From an uncultured Clostridia bacterium (GTDB lineage: Bacteria; Bacillota; Clostridia; Christensenellales; Aristaeellaceae), in the NCBI GenBank assembly GCA_934615235.1, contig CAKTTL010000012.1:1-45250 (forward strand): a stretch of DNA of 45,250 nt, given 5' to 3'. The notes beneath the pieces are model-generated. The model was given only the letters and a program-made list of their open reading frames with translations, had not been told where the DNA came from and did no database searches. A program made the translations under genes and the position numbers. The stretch's first letter is position 1. Every line of letters starts with the position of its first letter. Below are positions 15,144-23,569 of the stretch, piece after piece.

Positions 15144-16925
15144 ATGAAAAAGCAAAAGGGCGGCGCGCCGTTCAAATTCAGCCTTCCGCGCCGGCTGCTT
15201 GTCGTCTTTCTGGCCTTTGTGATGCTCCCATACGCGGCGGGGATGACCTTTGCGATTCGCATGGCGCAAAGCGCCATTCCGGGCGTGGAGCAGACGTATA
15301 AAACGCGCGTGGCGTCTCTGGCCGAACAGCTTGACACGGAGCTTTCGCGTATTGAGAGCCAGGTTATTTACAACGTGCGGCGTACGCCGCTGCAGTTTAT
15401 GTCTCTGGTTACGCCGGCGTTTTCATTCCCGGAGATTTATGCGAGCGTTGTCGAGACGCAGAATATCGTCTACGCGCTGCGCAACTCGAGCGGCCTGCTC
15501 GAAAAGACGACCGTCTATTTTCCGCTCATCGGCCGCAAGATTTCCTCCGACGGCAGCTTCGTCCCCTTTACAAAGAAGGACGAACAGTTTTTGGATTTGT
15601 ACCAGCGGCGGGAGGATATGAGCTTCCTGGCGACCGTGGACGGGACGCTTTGCATGCTGTCGGATTCAAGGCGCGTGGCGGGCTCCGCGCGCAAGGCGAA
15701 TTCGCCGGACGCGGCCGTTTTGCGGCTGGAGTTTTCGGACAGGGCGCTGGAGCAGTGGTGCGATATTTTCCCGAAGGAAAGTCAGATCTGCCTCATCGGC
15801 GCGCCCTGGAACGGAGAACCGTATTTCCTCTCCGCCGGCGAAACGCGCTACGCTCCGGCCGTGCTGAAAAAGGATCTGGTCGATTTTATCGGCAAGAAAC
15901 CGGACGGGACGGATTCGTCCGTCCGGCAGATGAACGGCGAGGAGACGCTGCGAATCGTCTGCCGCGTGGGGCAGCGTTCGATGTGGGTGGGCAGCTATAT
16001 GGACGCGGCGGTTCTCAAAAGCGCGACGAGCGTGTTTACCGTCTGGCAGATTGCGCTGACGGCCTTCCTGCTGCTGCAGGTCGGCATATTCTTCTATTTA
16101 ATGCGCCGCATGGTGGCGCAGCCGATCAACCGGTTTGCCGGCGAGGTGCAGCGGCTGGAGAAGGAAGGCATGCTGCAGCTGGCCGAAACGCCGGGCAACG
16201 ATATGGACTTTCTCTACGAGGCGTTCCGCGGCGTGAGCGGCAAGCTGAAGGCCGCGCTGGAACAATCGTACAAAAACAAGGTGCTGATTTATCAGGCGGA
16301 GATTAAATACCTGCAGGCGCAGGTGAACCCGCATTTCCTCTATAACAGTTTCTACCATCTCTACCGCATGGCGAAGATGGAGGACAACGAGGGCGTGGCG
16401 GAGATGAGCCGCCGCCTGAGCTCCTATTACCGCTACATCACCCGCAGCGACCAGAACGAGGTGCCGCTGGAGATGGAGTATCAGAATATCGTCGATTATA
16501 CCGATATTCAGACCATCCGCTTCGGCGACCGCATCCAGGTGGAGCTCGAGCCGCTGCCGGACGCGTATAAAAACCTGACCGTGCCGCGCTTTGTGCTGCA
16601 GCCGCTTTTTGAAAACGCGTATTATCACGGCGTGGAAAAGCAGCAGTCCGGCCGGATTCGCCTGCACTTCCGCCCCGAGCCGGGCGCGCTGGTGATCCTT
16701 GTGGAAAACAACGGCGCCTGCACGGACGAGGAGCTGGCCGCGATTACGCAATACCTTTCGCGCAGCGAAGAGGGAGAAAAAATAACCGCGCTCAAAAACG
16801 TCAAGGGCCGCATGCGGCTGCTGGGCGGCGATCTGTCCATCTCGCGCGGGAGCCTGGGCGGCTTCTGCGCGGCGCTGACGCTGCCCTGCGGCGAAAAGGA
16901 ACAAACCCAAGGAGGAGAAAAATGA
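15144..16925 (+). CDS. YesM/LytS-type sensor histidine kinase
   Basis: This 593-residue membrane kinase has a first transmembrane helix at about 17-40 (LLVVFLAFVMLPYAAGMTFA), an extracellular sensor domain of about 255 residues, a second helix at about 297-322 (WQIALTAFLLLQVGIFFYLM), a HAMP-like linker, and the His_kinase domain. The phosphoacceptor is H397 in QVNPHFLYNSFYHL, and the ATP-binding lid has FENAYYHG and GGFCAALTLPCG. Partners of this family regulate sugar transport. GAGGAGG precedes the ATG. Its end overlaps the response-regulator start by 4 bases, so the pair is co-translated. The signal is unknown but is probably a sugar handled by the importer at 18655-22282. Confidence 0.92.
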   Translation: MKKQKGGAPFKFSLPRRLLVVFLAFVMLPYAAGMTFAIRMAQSAIPGVEQTYKTRVASLAEQLDTELSRIESQVIYNVRRTPLQFMSLVTPAFSFPEIYASVVETQNIVYALRNSSGLLEKTTVYFPLIGRKISSDGSFVPFTKKDEQFLDLYQRREDMSFLATVDGTLCMLSDSRRVAGSARKANSPDAAVLRLEFSDRALEQWCDIFPKESQICLIGAPWNGEPYFLSAGETRYAPAVLKKDLVDFIGKKPDGTDSSVRQMNGEETLRIVCRVGQRSMWVGSYMDAAVLKSATSVFTVWQIALTAFLLLQVGIFFYLMRRMVAQPINRFAGEVQRLEKEGMLQLAETPGNDMDFLYEAFRGVSGKLKAALEQSYKNKVLIYQAEIKYLQAQVNPHFLYNSFYHLYRMAKMEDNEGVAEMSRRLSSYYRYITRSDQNEVPLEMEYQNIVDYTDIQTIRFGDRIQVELEPLPDAYKNLTVPRFVLQPLFENAYYHGVEKQQSGRIRLHFRPEPGALVILVENNGACTDEELAAITQYLSRSEEGEKITALKNVKGRMRLLGGDLSISRGSLGGFCAALTLPCGEKEQTQGGEK

Positions 16926-18532
16926 GAACGCTGCTGATCGTGGACGACGAACCGAATATCGTGGAAGGGCTGGCGAGCCAGTTCCAGGAGCGCTACGGCG
17001 ACGGCGTAATCGTGCTCAAGTCGTTCTCCGGCCTGCACGCGCTGTCCGTGCTGCAAAACAACAAGGTGGACGTGGTGCTGTCGGACATCAGCATGCCCGA
17101 CCTGGACGGCATCGCGCTGGCAGAAAAGACGGAAAAGCTCTGGCCGCATATCCATTTCGTTTTTCTCAGCGGGTTCGACGACTTCGATTACATTCACCGC
17201 GCGAGCAAATCGCCGGTTTATTGCGGGTATCTGCTCAAGACCGAAGGGGACGAGGTGGTGCTGGGCAAAATCGACAGCGAGTTGGCCCGGTGCGAGGCGG
17301 AAACGCGCGCCGAAGCGCAGCAGAACCGCATGCGCGCCTTCATGCGCCGCACGGCGCTGGAAAGCACGCTGCGCGGCGGACGCAGCTGGCAGGATTTTGT
17401 CGCGCAGATGCCGGATCTTTCGCTGGAGATGGACGTGAAGCGCCCTGTCGCGATGGTGCTGGGCAAAAGCCCGGCGCACGGCGCGACCGACTGCGCGCAG
17501 AGCCTGCAGCTGATCGCCGAGATGATTTCGGCGCAGGCGCCGAGCCTTTCCTGCGAGGCGCTTCTGCCTGAAGAGGGGACGATGGCGTGGCTTCTGCAGG
17601 TGCGCGAAGCGGCGGACGACCGCGACATGAGCCGGTATATCTACGCGCTTTTCGAATCCATCCAGCAGGCGGCCGATTCCTACGGGGCCGCGGTGGGGCT
17701 GGTGATCGGCCGCGCGGCGCCGTTTGAGACGATCGTCGAGCAATACGGGCGGCTCAACAGCATCTACGAGATGGTGGCGCGCGACACGGGGCGGCTGATC
17801 ATCGTCGACGAGCGCGATTATTCCGAGCTGCTCCTGGGCCGCGAGCAGGACGCGCTGCCGGAAGCGTTCCGGTTTTCGGACTTCCTGCACCGGCTGGACA
17901 GGCAGCTTTATTCCGGCACGCCGGAAAGCTGCGGCGCGCTGTTTACGGAATATTTCCGGCCGGACGTCGTCATGCGGTCGGAGCAGATGCTGTCCATTTT
18001 TACGGCCGTGCTTTCCTTCCTGCGCGAAAACGGCCTGAGCGCGCGCTGCGGCCTGCGGGTATCCAGCCTGCTGGACGAATACCTTCGCGGCGACGCGCAG
18101 CACAGGGCGCGGGCGCTCAACGAGCGTCTTGCCGCGCTTTGCGCGGAATTATGCGCCGTCCGCGCTGAAAATCAGGTGCACAACACGGAGGATATCATCA
18201 ACAACATCAACCGCTACGTGGAAGAGCATGTCGAGGATTACGACCTGTCGCTGTCGGAGCTGGCGCGCATGACGGGGTTCAACCCGTCGTATCTTTCGCG
18301 CCTGTATCGCCTGCATACGGGGCGCAAGCTGTCCGAGCAGATCGACGAGGTGAAGCTCCGGCACGCCAAAGCGCTCATCCTTTCGGGGAAAATGGTGAAA
18401 AACGTGGCCGAGCGCACGGGATTCGCGTCGCCTTCGGCGTTCATTCTCTTTTTTAAGCGAAATACCGGCAAAACGCCGCGTCAGTTTTATGAAGAGAATA
18501 CGGGAGAGGAAGGCAAAAATATATCGAAGTAA
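16922..18532 (+). CDS. YesN-type response regulator with AraC DNA-binding domain
   Basis: This 536-residue protein starts with a receiver domain: acidic pair D8/D9, phosphoacceptor D55 in VVLSDISMPDLDG, Ser in FLSGFDD and Lys in YLLKTEGDE. A middle region of about 280 residues without a clear family follows. The C-terminal AraC-type double helix-turn-helix is at about 430-530 (LSLSELARMTGFNPSYLSRL and VAERTGFASPSAFILFFKR). Such regulators activate the adjacent sugar transporter when phosphorylated by their YesM-type kinase. A likely target is the promoter at 18565-18593, which carries direct repeats two helical turns apart. Confidence 0.93.
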   Translation: MRTLLIVDDEPNIVEGLASQFQERYGDGVIVLKSFSGLHALSVLQNNKVDVVLSDISMPDLDGIALAEKTEKLWPHIHFVFLSGFDDFDYIHRASKSPVYCGYLLKTEGDEVVLGKIDSELARCEAETRAEAQQNRMRAFMRRTALESTLRGGRSWQDFVAQMPDLSLEMDVKRPVAMVLGKSPAHGATDCAQSLQLIAEMISAQAPSLSCEALLPEEGTMAWLLQVREAADDRDMSRYIYALFESIQQAADSYGAAVGLVIGRAAPFETIVEQYGRLNSIYEMVARDTGRLIIVDERDYSELLLGREQDALPEAFRFSDFLHRLDRQLYSGTPESCGALFTEYFRPDVVMRSEQMLSIFTAVLSFLRENGLSARCGLRVSSLLDEYLRGDAQHRARALNERLAALCAELCAVRAENQVHNTEDIINNINRYVEEHVEDYDLSLSELARMTGFNPSYLSRLYRLHTGRKLSEQIDEVKLRHAKALILSGKMVKNVAERTGFASPSAFILFFKRNTGKTPRQFYEENTGEEGKNISK

Positions 18533-18542
18533 AGAAAACAGC

Positions 18543-18593
18543 ATTGCAAGTAAAAATAAATGGATTGCATCGAGGCAAACCCTTCTTTATAAT
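18543..18593 (+). promoter_or_regulatory. Solute-binding-protein promoter with AraC-style direct repeats
   Basis: -35 TTGCAT (18565-18570), 17 bases, perfect -10 TATAAT (18588-18593). The hexamer ATTGCA occurs at 18543-18548 and again at 18564-18569, exactly 21 bases apart, and the second copy overlaps the -35. AraC-family activators commonly bind such direct repeats, so this is a candidate site for the response regulator encoded just upstream. Confidence 0.65.
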
Positions 18594-18654
18594 TAAAACA
18601 TAAAAAATGCGCGCCGAAAGGTGTGCAAATCAATTAAGGTTAGGAGAGTGACCC

Positions 18655-20304
18655 ATGAAAAAGTTCGTCGCAATGCTGATGGCTGTTCTGATGCTTCTGT
18701 CTGTCTGCAGCCTCGCCAGCGCGGAAGAAGCGAAGTACGATCCCTTCTGGATCGAGCCCTTCGCCGAGCCCGTCAAGCTTAACGTCGTCACCGGCTGGGG
18801 CCCTGACTCCTCTCTGAAGGAAGGCACCACCCCCGAAACCAACGCTCTGGTTGACGTCCTTCGTGATTTCAACATCGAGCTGAACTTCATGTGGATGGTT
18901 CCGGATGATCAGTTCAGCGAGCGTCTCGCCCTGCAGCTGAGCTCCGGCGACATCCCGGACGTTCTGATGCTCGGCAGCGAAGACTTCTATGAGTTCCTTG
19001 ACGCCGGTTATCTGCGCGATCTGACCGACGCGTATGACAAGTGGGCCAGCACCGATCTGCGCTACACCATGGATAACCTCGGCGCGGACGCGATGAAGTT
19101 CGCCTCCAAGGACGGCAAGGTCTACGGCATTCCCGCCGTGCTTGATCCCGCCGAAGGCGTCGCGGGTCTGTACTACCGCTCCGACTGGCTCGAAGCGCTG
19201 AACATGGCCGTTCCGACCAACATGGACGAAGTCAACGACATGCTTGTCGCCTTCGCCAAGTATGGTCCCACAGTCAACGGCAACAGGTCCACCGCCGGTA
19301 TCGGCACCACGTCCGGCGTGCTGAACCTTAACTTCGCTCTGGGCGGGTACTTCCAGTGCTACGGCTCCTATCCGAACCGCTGGGTCATGCGCGACGGCCA
19401 GCTCGTGAACGGCCTGCTGCTCGACGAGACTGTGGACGCCCTCAACGGCCTGCGCTACCTCTATGAGAACGGCGCCATTGCGACCGACTTCGCCACCTGG
19501 AACAGCGACACCTTCGTTGAGCGCGTGACCTCCGATCAGGTCGGCGCCACCTTCGGCACCTACTACATCGCCGCGTGGCCGCTGAACAACAACAAGGAAG
19601 CTAATCACGACGCCGAATGGGCCGAGATCGACATGGCTGATCTGGGCGGCAAGGCGAAGCCGGCGATGAACCAGGCCTCCCTGCAGTTCTTCAACGTCGT
19701 CACCAAGGACGCTCCCGCGCATGCTGAAGAAGCCTGCATCAAGATGCTCAACCTGACTCTCGCGCAGTCCGGCAGCTCCACCGAAAACAAGGACTTCTTC
19801 CAGGGCCGCGATCTCGCCGCCAACGGCGCGACTCCGTTCTGGCTCCCCGCTTACATGTACTATCCGACCCCGTGGGCCCGCATCCGCGAACACGTCTGGG
19901 CCGCCTATGACGCGAAGGATACGAACCTCCTGACCACCGATTACGAGCGCGAGCTCTACGGCTACATGGACGACTGGTTCACCAACGGCGTCGAATCCGA
20001 CAACCTCGGCAACGCCTGGGGTCAGTATAAGAGCCGCCTGACGAAGGACATGGGCATTGCGGTCGGCCTGCGCGCCCGTGAAACCGGCTACTATGAGACC
20101 AACTACTTCTACGGCCCGACCACCGACGCCGAATCCCGTTCGGCTTCCACGCTGAGCGACCTGACCACCCAGTTCGTTATCCAGTATATCCTTGGCGAAA
20201 AGACCGAGGCTGACTGGCAGAGCTTCAAGGATCAGTACAACAAGCTCGGCGGCGAAGATATCGCCAAGGCAATCAACGAGCAGTACGCGGCCATCACCCA
20301 GTAA
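18655..20304 (+). CDS. Extracellular solute-binding protein of a complex-sugar ABC importer
   Basis: A 549-residue family 1 solute-binding protein of the LplA type used with aldouronate or oligosaccharide permeases. It begins with a signal peptide (KKFVAMLMAVLMLLSVCSLASA) and then the mature start EEAKYDPFWIEPF. There is a Cys at residue 18, but the preceding Leu-Ser-Val does not fit a lipobox, so cleavage by signal peptidase I after Ala23 seems likelier than lipidation. The family block SGDIPDVLMLGSEDFYEFLDAGYLRDLTD is clear. AGGAGAG precedes the ATG. Its own strong promoter and a downstream hairpin (20347-20380) should give it much higher expression than the permeases, which is normal for such systems. 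The ATPase is not encoded here; a shared MsmK-type ATPase would be needed. Confidence 0.9.
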   Translation: MKKFVAMLMAVLMLLSVCSLASAEEAKYDPFWIEPFAEPVKLNVVTGWGPDSSLKEGTTPETNALVDVLRDFNIELNFMWMVPDDQFSERLALQLSSGDIPDVLMLGSEDFYEFLDAGYLRDLTDAYDKWASTDLRYTMDNLGADAMKFASKDGKVYGIPAVLDPAEGVAGLYYRSDWLEALNMAVPTNMDEVNDMLVAFAKYGPTVNGNRSTAGIGTTSGVLNLNFALGGYFQCYGSYPNRWVMRDGQLVNGLLLDETVDALNGLRYLYENGAIATDFATWNSDTFVERVTSDQVGATFGTYYIAAWPLNNNKEANHDAEWAEIDMADLGGKAKPAMNQASLQFFNVVTKDAPAHAEEACIKMLNLTLAQSGSSTENKDFFQGRDLAANGATPFWLPAYMYYPTPWARIREHVWAAYDAKDTNLLTTDYERELYGYMDDWFTNGVESDNLGNAWGQYKSRLTKDMGIAVGLRARETGYYETNYFYGPTTDAESRSASTLSDLTTQFVIQYILGEKTEADWQSFKDQYNKLGGEDIAKAINEQYAAITQ

Positions 20305-20346
20305 GGTTGATTAGCCGGAATACGGCCATGTGATTCCAACAGAAAG

Positions 20347-20380
20347 GGAAGCGGCGACTTTCGTCCGCCGCTTCCTTTTT
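20347..20380 (+). terminator. Terminator/attenuator between binding protein and permeases
   Basis: Ten-base arms GGAAGCGGCG (20347-20356) and CGCCGCTTCC (20366-20375) followed by five T. No promoter was recognised before the permease genes, so this is probably a leaky terminator that lowers permease expression. Confidence 0.85.
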
Positions 20381-20425
20381 CGTAGGCACAAGCACTCTCA
20401 TCACAGGAAAAGTGGGGCGTGAACT

Positions 20426-21361
20426 ATGTCAAACACAATTGCTAAGCCCTTGATCCCGGCTCGAAAGAAGAAAAGAAAGTTCTTTCAGGACGTCCCGTTC
20501 ATCGTCATGCTGATTCCGGGATTGGTTTTCACGATCATTTTCGCCTATCTGCCGATGTTCGGCATCGTAATGGCGTTCCAGAATTTCTCCCCGCTGCGCT
20601 CCTTCAGAGGTTCGCCGTGGGTCGGCCTTCGAAACTTCCAGGACATGTTTATGCTGCCTCGTTTCTGGAAGGTCGTCGGCAATACGATTCGCATTTCCGT
20701 TTGGAAAATGGCGCTGGGTTTGATTTGTCCGCTGATCGTCGCCCTGCAGCTGAACGAAGTGATTAGCAACAAGTTCAAGCGCGTGGCGCAGACAGTGTTT
20801 TTCCTGCCGTTCTTCCTGTCCTGGGCGGTTATGGGCGGTATCCTGCGCAGCCTGTTCCAGCTGGATGGACTGGTAAACCATGTTCTTTCGGGAATGGGTA
20901 TCGATCCGGTCATGTTCCTCGGCAACAATACCTGGTTCCCGATCATCCTGATCGTTTCCGACGTCTGGAAGGGCATGGGATATAACATGATCATCTTCCT
21001 TGCGGCGATTACCAACGTGGATCCGGCGCTTCACGAGTCGGCTTCTCTGGACGGCGCGACCCGCTGGCAGCAGACGTGGCACATCACTCTGCCGACCATC
21101 CGCCCGATCGTCGTAATGATGCTCATCCTTTCGCTCGGCTCGGTGCTCAGCGCCGGCGGCGACCAGATCCTGCTTTTGTATAATCCGATGGTCTATGACA
21201 GTTCGGACGTTCTCGATACGTTTGTTTACCGCATGGGCCTTGTTGAGCATAAATGGTCGCTGTCCGCGGCTGTCGGCATGATGCGCTCGGTTGTTTCCTC
21301 GATCCTGACGCTCATTTCGCACTACATCGTGGGCAAGTGCCTCGACTATCAGGTCTTCTGA
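20426..21361 (+). CDS. Sugar ABC importer permease, LplB type
   Basis: This 311-residue permease has about six membrane helices, starting with VPFIVMLIPGLVFTIIFAYLPMF. The family feature YLPMFGIVMAFQNFSP follows the first helix. The cytoplasmic EAA loop is ESASLDGATRWQQTWHITLP, which docks onto the ATPase. A basic N-terminus (ARKKKRKF) sits on the inside. It is followed by the second permease 18 bases later. Together with the binding protein this is an importer for oligosaccharides, in the group that includes lipoprotein-lipid/aldouronate LplABC and YtcQ/YteP-like systems. The start is the ATG at 20426; GGGGCGTGAACT upstream is only a modest ribosome site. Confidence 0.92.
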   Translation: MSNTIAKPLIPARKKKRKFFQDVPFIVMLIPGLVFTIIFAYLPMFGIVMAFQNFSPLRSFRGSPWVGLRNFQDMFMLPRFWKVVGNTIRISVWKMALGLICPLIVALQLNEVISNKFKRVAQTVFFLPFFLSWAVMGGILRSLFQLDGLVNHVLSGMGIDPVMFLGNNTWFPIILIVSDVWKGMGYNMIIFLAAITNVDPALHESASLDGATRWQQTWHITLPTIRPIVVMMLILSLGSVLSAGGDQILLLYNPMVYDSSDVLDTFVYRMGLVEHKWSLSAAVGMMRSVVSSILTLISHYIVGKCLDYQVF

Positions 21362-21379
21362 AGAAAGGAGGAAACAGCA

Positions 21380-22282
21380 ATGCAGGCAAGTACGCATCGT
21401 AAGAAAAAGCGTCTCCCGACGTTTAACATCGTCAACGGCTTTCTTCTCTCGCTTCTGATCGTGATCTGTTTTATCCCGATCATGCATCTGGTTTCCCTTT
21501 CTCTTTCCAAGAAGATCGAGGCGGTCGCGGGCAACGTCGGCATCATCCCGCGCGGCTTCAACATTGAAGCGTACCGCTACGTGATGGAGGACTCGCGCTT
21601 CTGGCGCTCGCTGAAGGTGACGCTCCTGCGCGTCGCCATCGGCGTGCCGACGAACATCCTGCTCGTCGTGCTCACGGCGTACGCGCTTTCGAAGCCTTCC
21701 AGCCGGTTCCGTACGCGCAACTTCTTCTCCGGCATCTTCATCTTCACGATGTTCTTTGGCGGCGGCATGATCCCGAGCTACATCGTCATCAGCAAGCTGA
21801 AGCTGATCAACACCATCTGGGCGCTGACCCTGCCCGGCGCAATGAATATCGGCTACATGATCATGATGATGAACTTCTTCCGCGGCATCCCGACGGAAAT
21901 CGAGGAAGCGGCCGTTATCGACGGCGCGAATCAGTTCCAGATCCTCTTCAAGCTGTATCTGCCGATGTCGCTGCCGTCTCTGGCGACGATCATCCTGTTC
22001 GCTTCGGTTGTCAACTGGAACTGCTGGATGGACGGCTACCTCTACATGAACACGCCGGATAAATATCCGCTGCAGACCTACCTGGCGACCCTGCTGATGG
22101 AAACCAAGAACACGGTCGAAATGCAGATGACTCCGGAACAGCTCAAGCGCATGGCGCAGACGAGCGAGAAGACGATCGAAGCGGCGCAGATCTTCCTGGC
22201 CGCCCTGCCGATCATGTGCTTCTATCCCTTCCTGCAGAAATACTACATCAAGGGCATCGTCGTTGGCAGCGTCAAAGGCTGA
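21380..22282 (+). CDS. Sugar ABC importer permease, LplC type
   Basis: This 300-residue permease of the second LplC/YtcP-type kind has helices such as FLLSLLIVICFIPIMHLVSLSLS and the EAA loop EEAAVIDGANQFQILFKLYLP. It also has the family stretch SLSKKIEAVAGNVGIIPRGFNIEAY. AAGGAGG is placed 10 bases before the ATG. It ends with a strong terminator at 22308-22344. Its partner permease and binding protein lie directly upstream; the combination without an ATPase gene is typical. Confidence 0.92.
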   Translation: MQASTHRKKKRLPTFNIVNGFLLSLLIVICFIPIMHLVSLSLSKKIEAVAGNVGIIPRGFNIEAYRYVMEDSRFWRSLKVTLLRVAIGVPTNILLVVLTAYALSKPSSRFRTRNFFSGIFIFTMFFGGGMIPSYIVISKLKLINTIWALTLPGAMNIGYMIMMMNFFRGIPTEIEEAAVIDGANQFQILFKLYLPMSLPSLATIILFASVVNWNCWMDGYLYMNTPDKYPLQTYLATLLMETKNTVEMQMTPEQLKRMAQTSEKTIEAAQIFLAALPIMCFYPFLQKYYIKGIVVGSVKG

Positions 22283-22307
22283 GGCAAAAGAACGAAACAA
22301 AACAAAG

Positions 22308-22344
22308 CGGGCAGCGTTTTCAAAGAAACGCTGCCCGTTTTTTT
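22308..22344 (+). terminator. Bidirectional terminator between importer and CBM9-like gene
   Basis: Twelve-base perfect arms CGGGCAGCGTTT (22308-22319) and AAACGCTGCCCG (22326-22337) with a six-base loop, followed by seven T. The minus strand also has a T-rich flank, so it can serve the convergent gene. Confidence 0.92.
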
Positions 22345-22371
22345 ATGGCGGCTCTGCCGCCTTTATTCCAT

Positions 22372-22989
22372 TTACCCCTCAAACACCAGCGCCGCGAAAA
22401 ACTCCGGCCGGTGGAAATCGGGCTGCGCAACCTCGACGCAGTTCCACATGCCGTAATGCGGCAGCGGCGTGCTGTCGCCGCACTTATAGAAGTTGCCCAC
22501 GGCGATGCGGCCGGGCTCCGGCGTGAAGCCGGGCTGGAATTCGCGCACGAGCGCCCACGGAATCTGATACGAAATCCCCCAGCCGGACGCGTCGATTTCG
22601 GTGCGTACATCCATCTGCGGCAGCCATTCGGGCAGATTGACGAACGTGCGGTCATACCGCGGCGGGCCGTACGCGGAGAGCATCGCGCCATTCGGGTTCA
22701 TTTCGAAGTTGAAGAAAAGCGGCGTATCCAGCGGCGCGAAGTTGACGAAAAACTCCAGGCAGCTGTCCAGGCAGACCATCGATTGCGGCTCGGTGAACGT
22801 GCGCCGCGGGTTCGGCTCCTGGCTGCGCAGCCGCACGGCCAGCGCGTCGGGCGTCCAGGCAAGCTGGGCGTAGGAAGGCGGACAGAAGCCGTTATCCAGC
22901 CAGCGGTAATGCGCGATCGGCGCGGCGGGGACGCGCTGCCAGTCGATTTTGCTGATGCAGTCAAAACGACGGATCGGGTAGCAGGGCAT
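22372..22989 (-). CDS. CBM9-like (carbohydrate-binding family 9-like) protein
   Basis: This 205-residue protein resembles the single-domain CBM9-like (DUF1083-type) proteins found in gut Firmicutes and Bacteroidetes: AQLAWTPDALAVRLRSQEPNPRRTF, DSCLEFFVNFAP, FFNFEMNPNGAMLSAYG and WGISYQIPWALVREFQPGF. Xylanase CBM9 domains bind reducing ends of sugar chains, but these stand-alone cytoplasmic forms have no known function. No signal peptide is present. The ATG at 22989 has AAAAGGAG at the right spacing and begins 4 bases after the stop of the preceding phosphatidyltransferase gene, so it is the third gene of that operon. Confidence 0.75.
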   Translation of the reverse strand: MPCYPIRRFDCISKIDWQRVPAAPIAHYRWLDNGFCPPSYAQLAWTPDALAVRLRSQEPNPRRTFTEPQSMVCLDSCLEFFVNFAPLDTPLFFNFEMNPNGAMLSAYGPPRYDRTFVNLPEWLPQMDVRTEIDASGWGISYQIPWALVREFQPGFTPEPGRIAVGNFYKCGDSTPLPHYGMWNCVEVAQPDFHRPEFFAALVFEG

Positions 22990-22993
22990 AGCG

Positions 22994-23569
22994 TTACTCC
23001 TTTTCTTGCTGTTCACCCGCGCGCACTTTGCGCACGGTGTCGATTATGTAGAAAACCATCGCGGCCAGCGCGAGCGTGACCGCGCCGCATTGCAGCGCAA
23101 AGTCCCACGGCGCGGTGTAATCGTGCAGGAAGGTCGCGATGATCGCGGCGATGAACGTCACCGTCGCGGCCTTGCCGATGTAATCCGCCTGCACGACGAG
23201 CTTCTTTTTGCGCAGCACGATGCAGCCGCCGATCACCATGAAGCATTCCTTCGCGCCTTCGATAATGACAAGCCACAGCGGCACGTATCCCGTGACCGTC
23301 AGGCAGACGAGCGCGGAGAGCGTCATCAGCTTGTCGGCCAGCGGGTCCATGAGCTTGCCGAAGCTGGTGTCGAGGTGAAAACGGCGCGCGATGTAGCCGT
23401 CGAGCACATCCGTTGCCGCGGCGAGGATGAAGACGATCATCGCCGCGTTTTTTTTGCCTCTGGCAAACAGCACGATGAACACGACGACCGCGGCCATGCG
23501 CAGCATCGTCAGCAGATTGGGCACGTTCCAGATGTTTTCATTCCGATCGATCAGGCTGCCTTTTTTCAT
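22994..23569 (-). CDS. pgsA: CDP-alcohol phosphatidyltransferase, probable phosphatidylglycerophosphate synthase
   Basis: This 191-residue membrane enzyme starts with NIWNVPNLLTMLRM, the usual PgsA N-terminal pattern. The CDP-alcohol phosphotransferase motif is complete: DVLDGYIARR, a Gly eight residues after the Arg-containing segment, then KLMDPLADK with the last two metal-binding Asp. Five to six hydrophobic segments follow. The product would be phosphatidylglycerophosphate from CDP-diacylglycerol; a cardiolipin-synthase-like or phosphatidylinositol-like member cannot be excluded. Its ATG overlaps the stop of the glycosyltransferase gene (ATGA), so both are co-translated. An operon with a glycosyltransferase, opposite a glucan synthase, hints at envelope glycolipid or glucan decoration. 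Confidence 0.85.
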   Translation of the reverse strand: MKKGSLIDRNENIWNVPNLLTMLRMAAVVVFIVLFARGKKNAAMIVFILAAATDVLDGYIARRFHLDTSFGKLMDPLADKLMTLSALVCLTVTGYVPLWLVIIEGAKECFMVIGGCIVLRKKKLVVQADYIGKAATVTFIAAIIATFLHDYTAPWDFALQCGAVTLALAAMVFYIIDTVRKVRAGEQQEKE

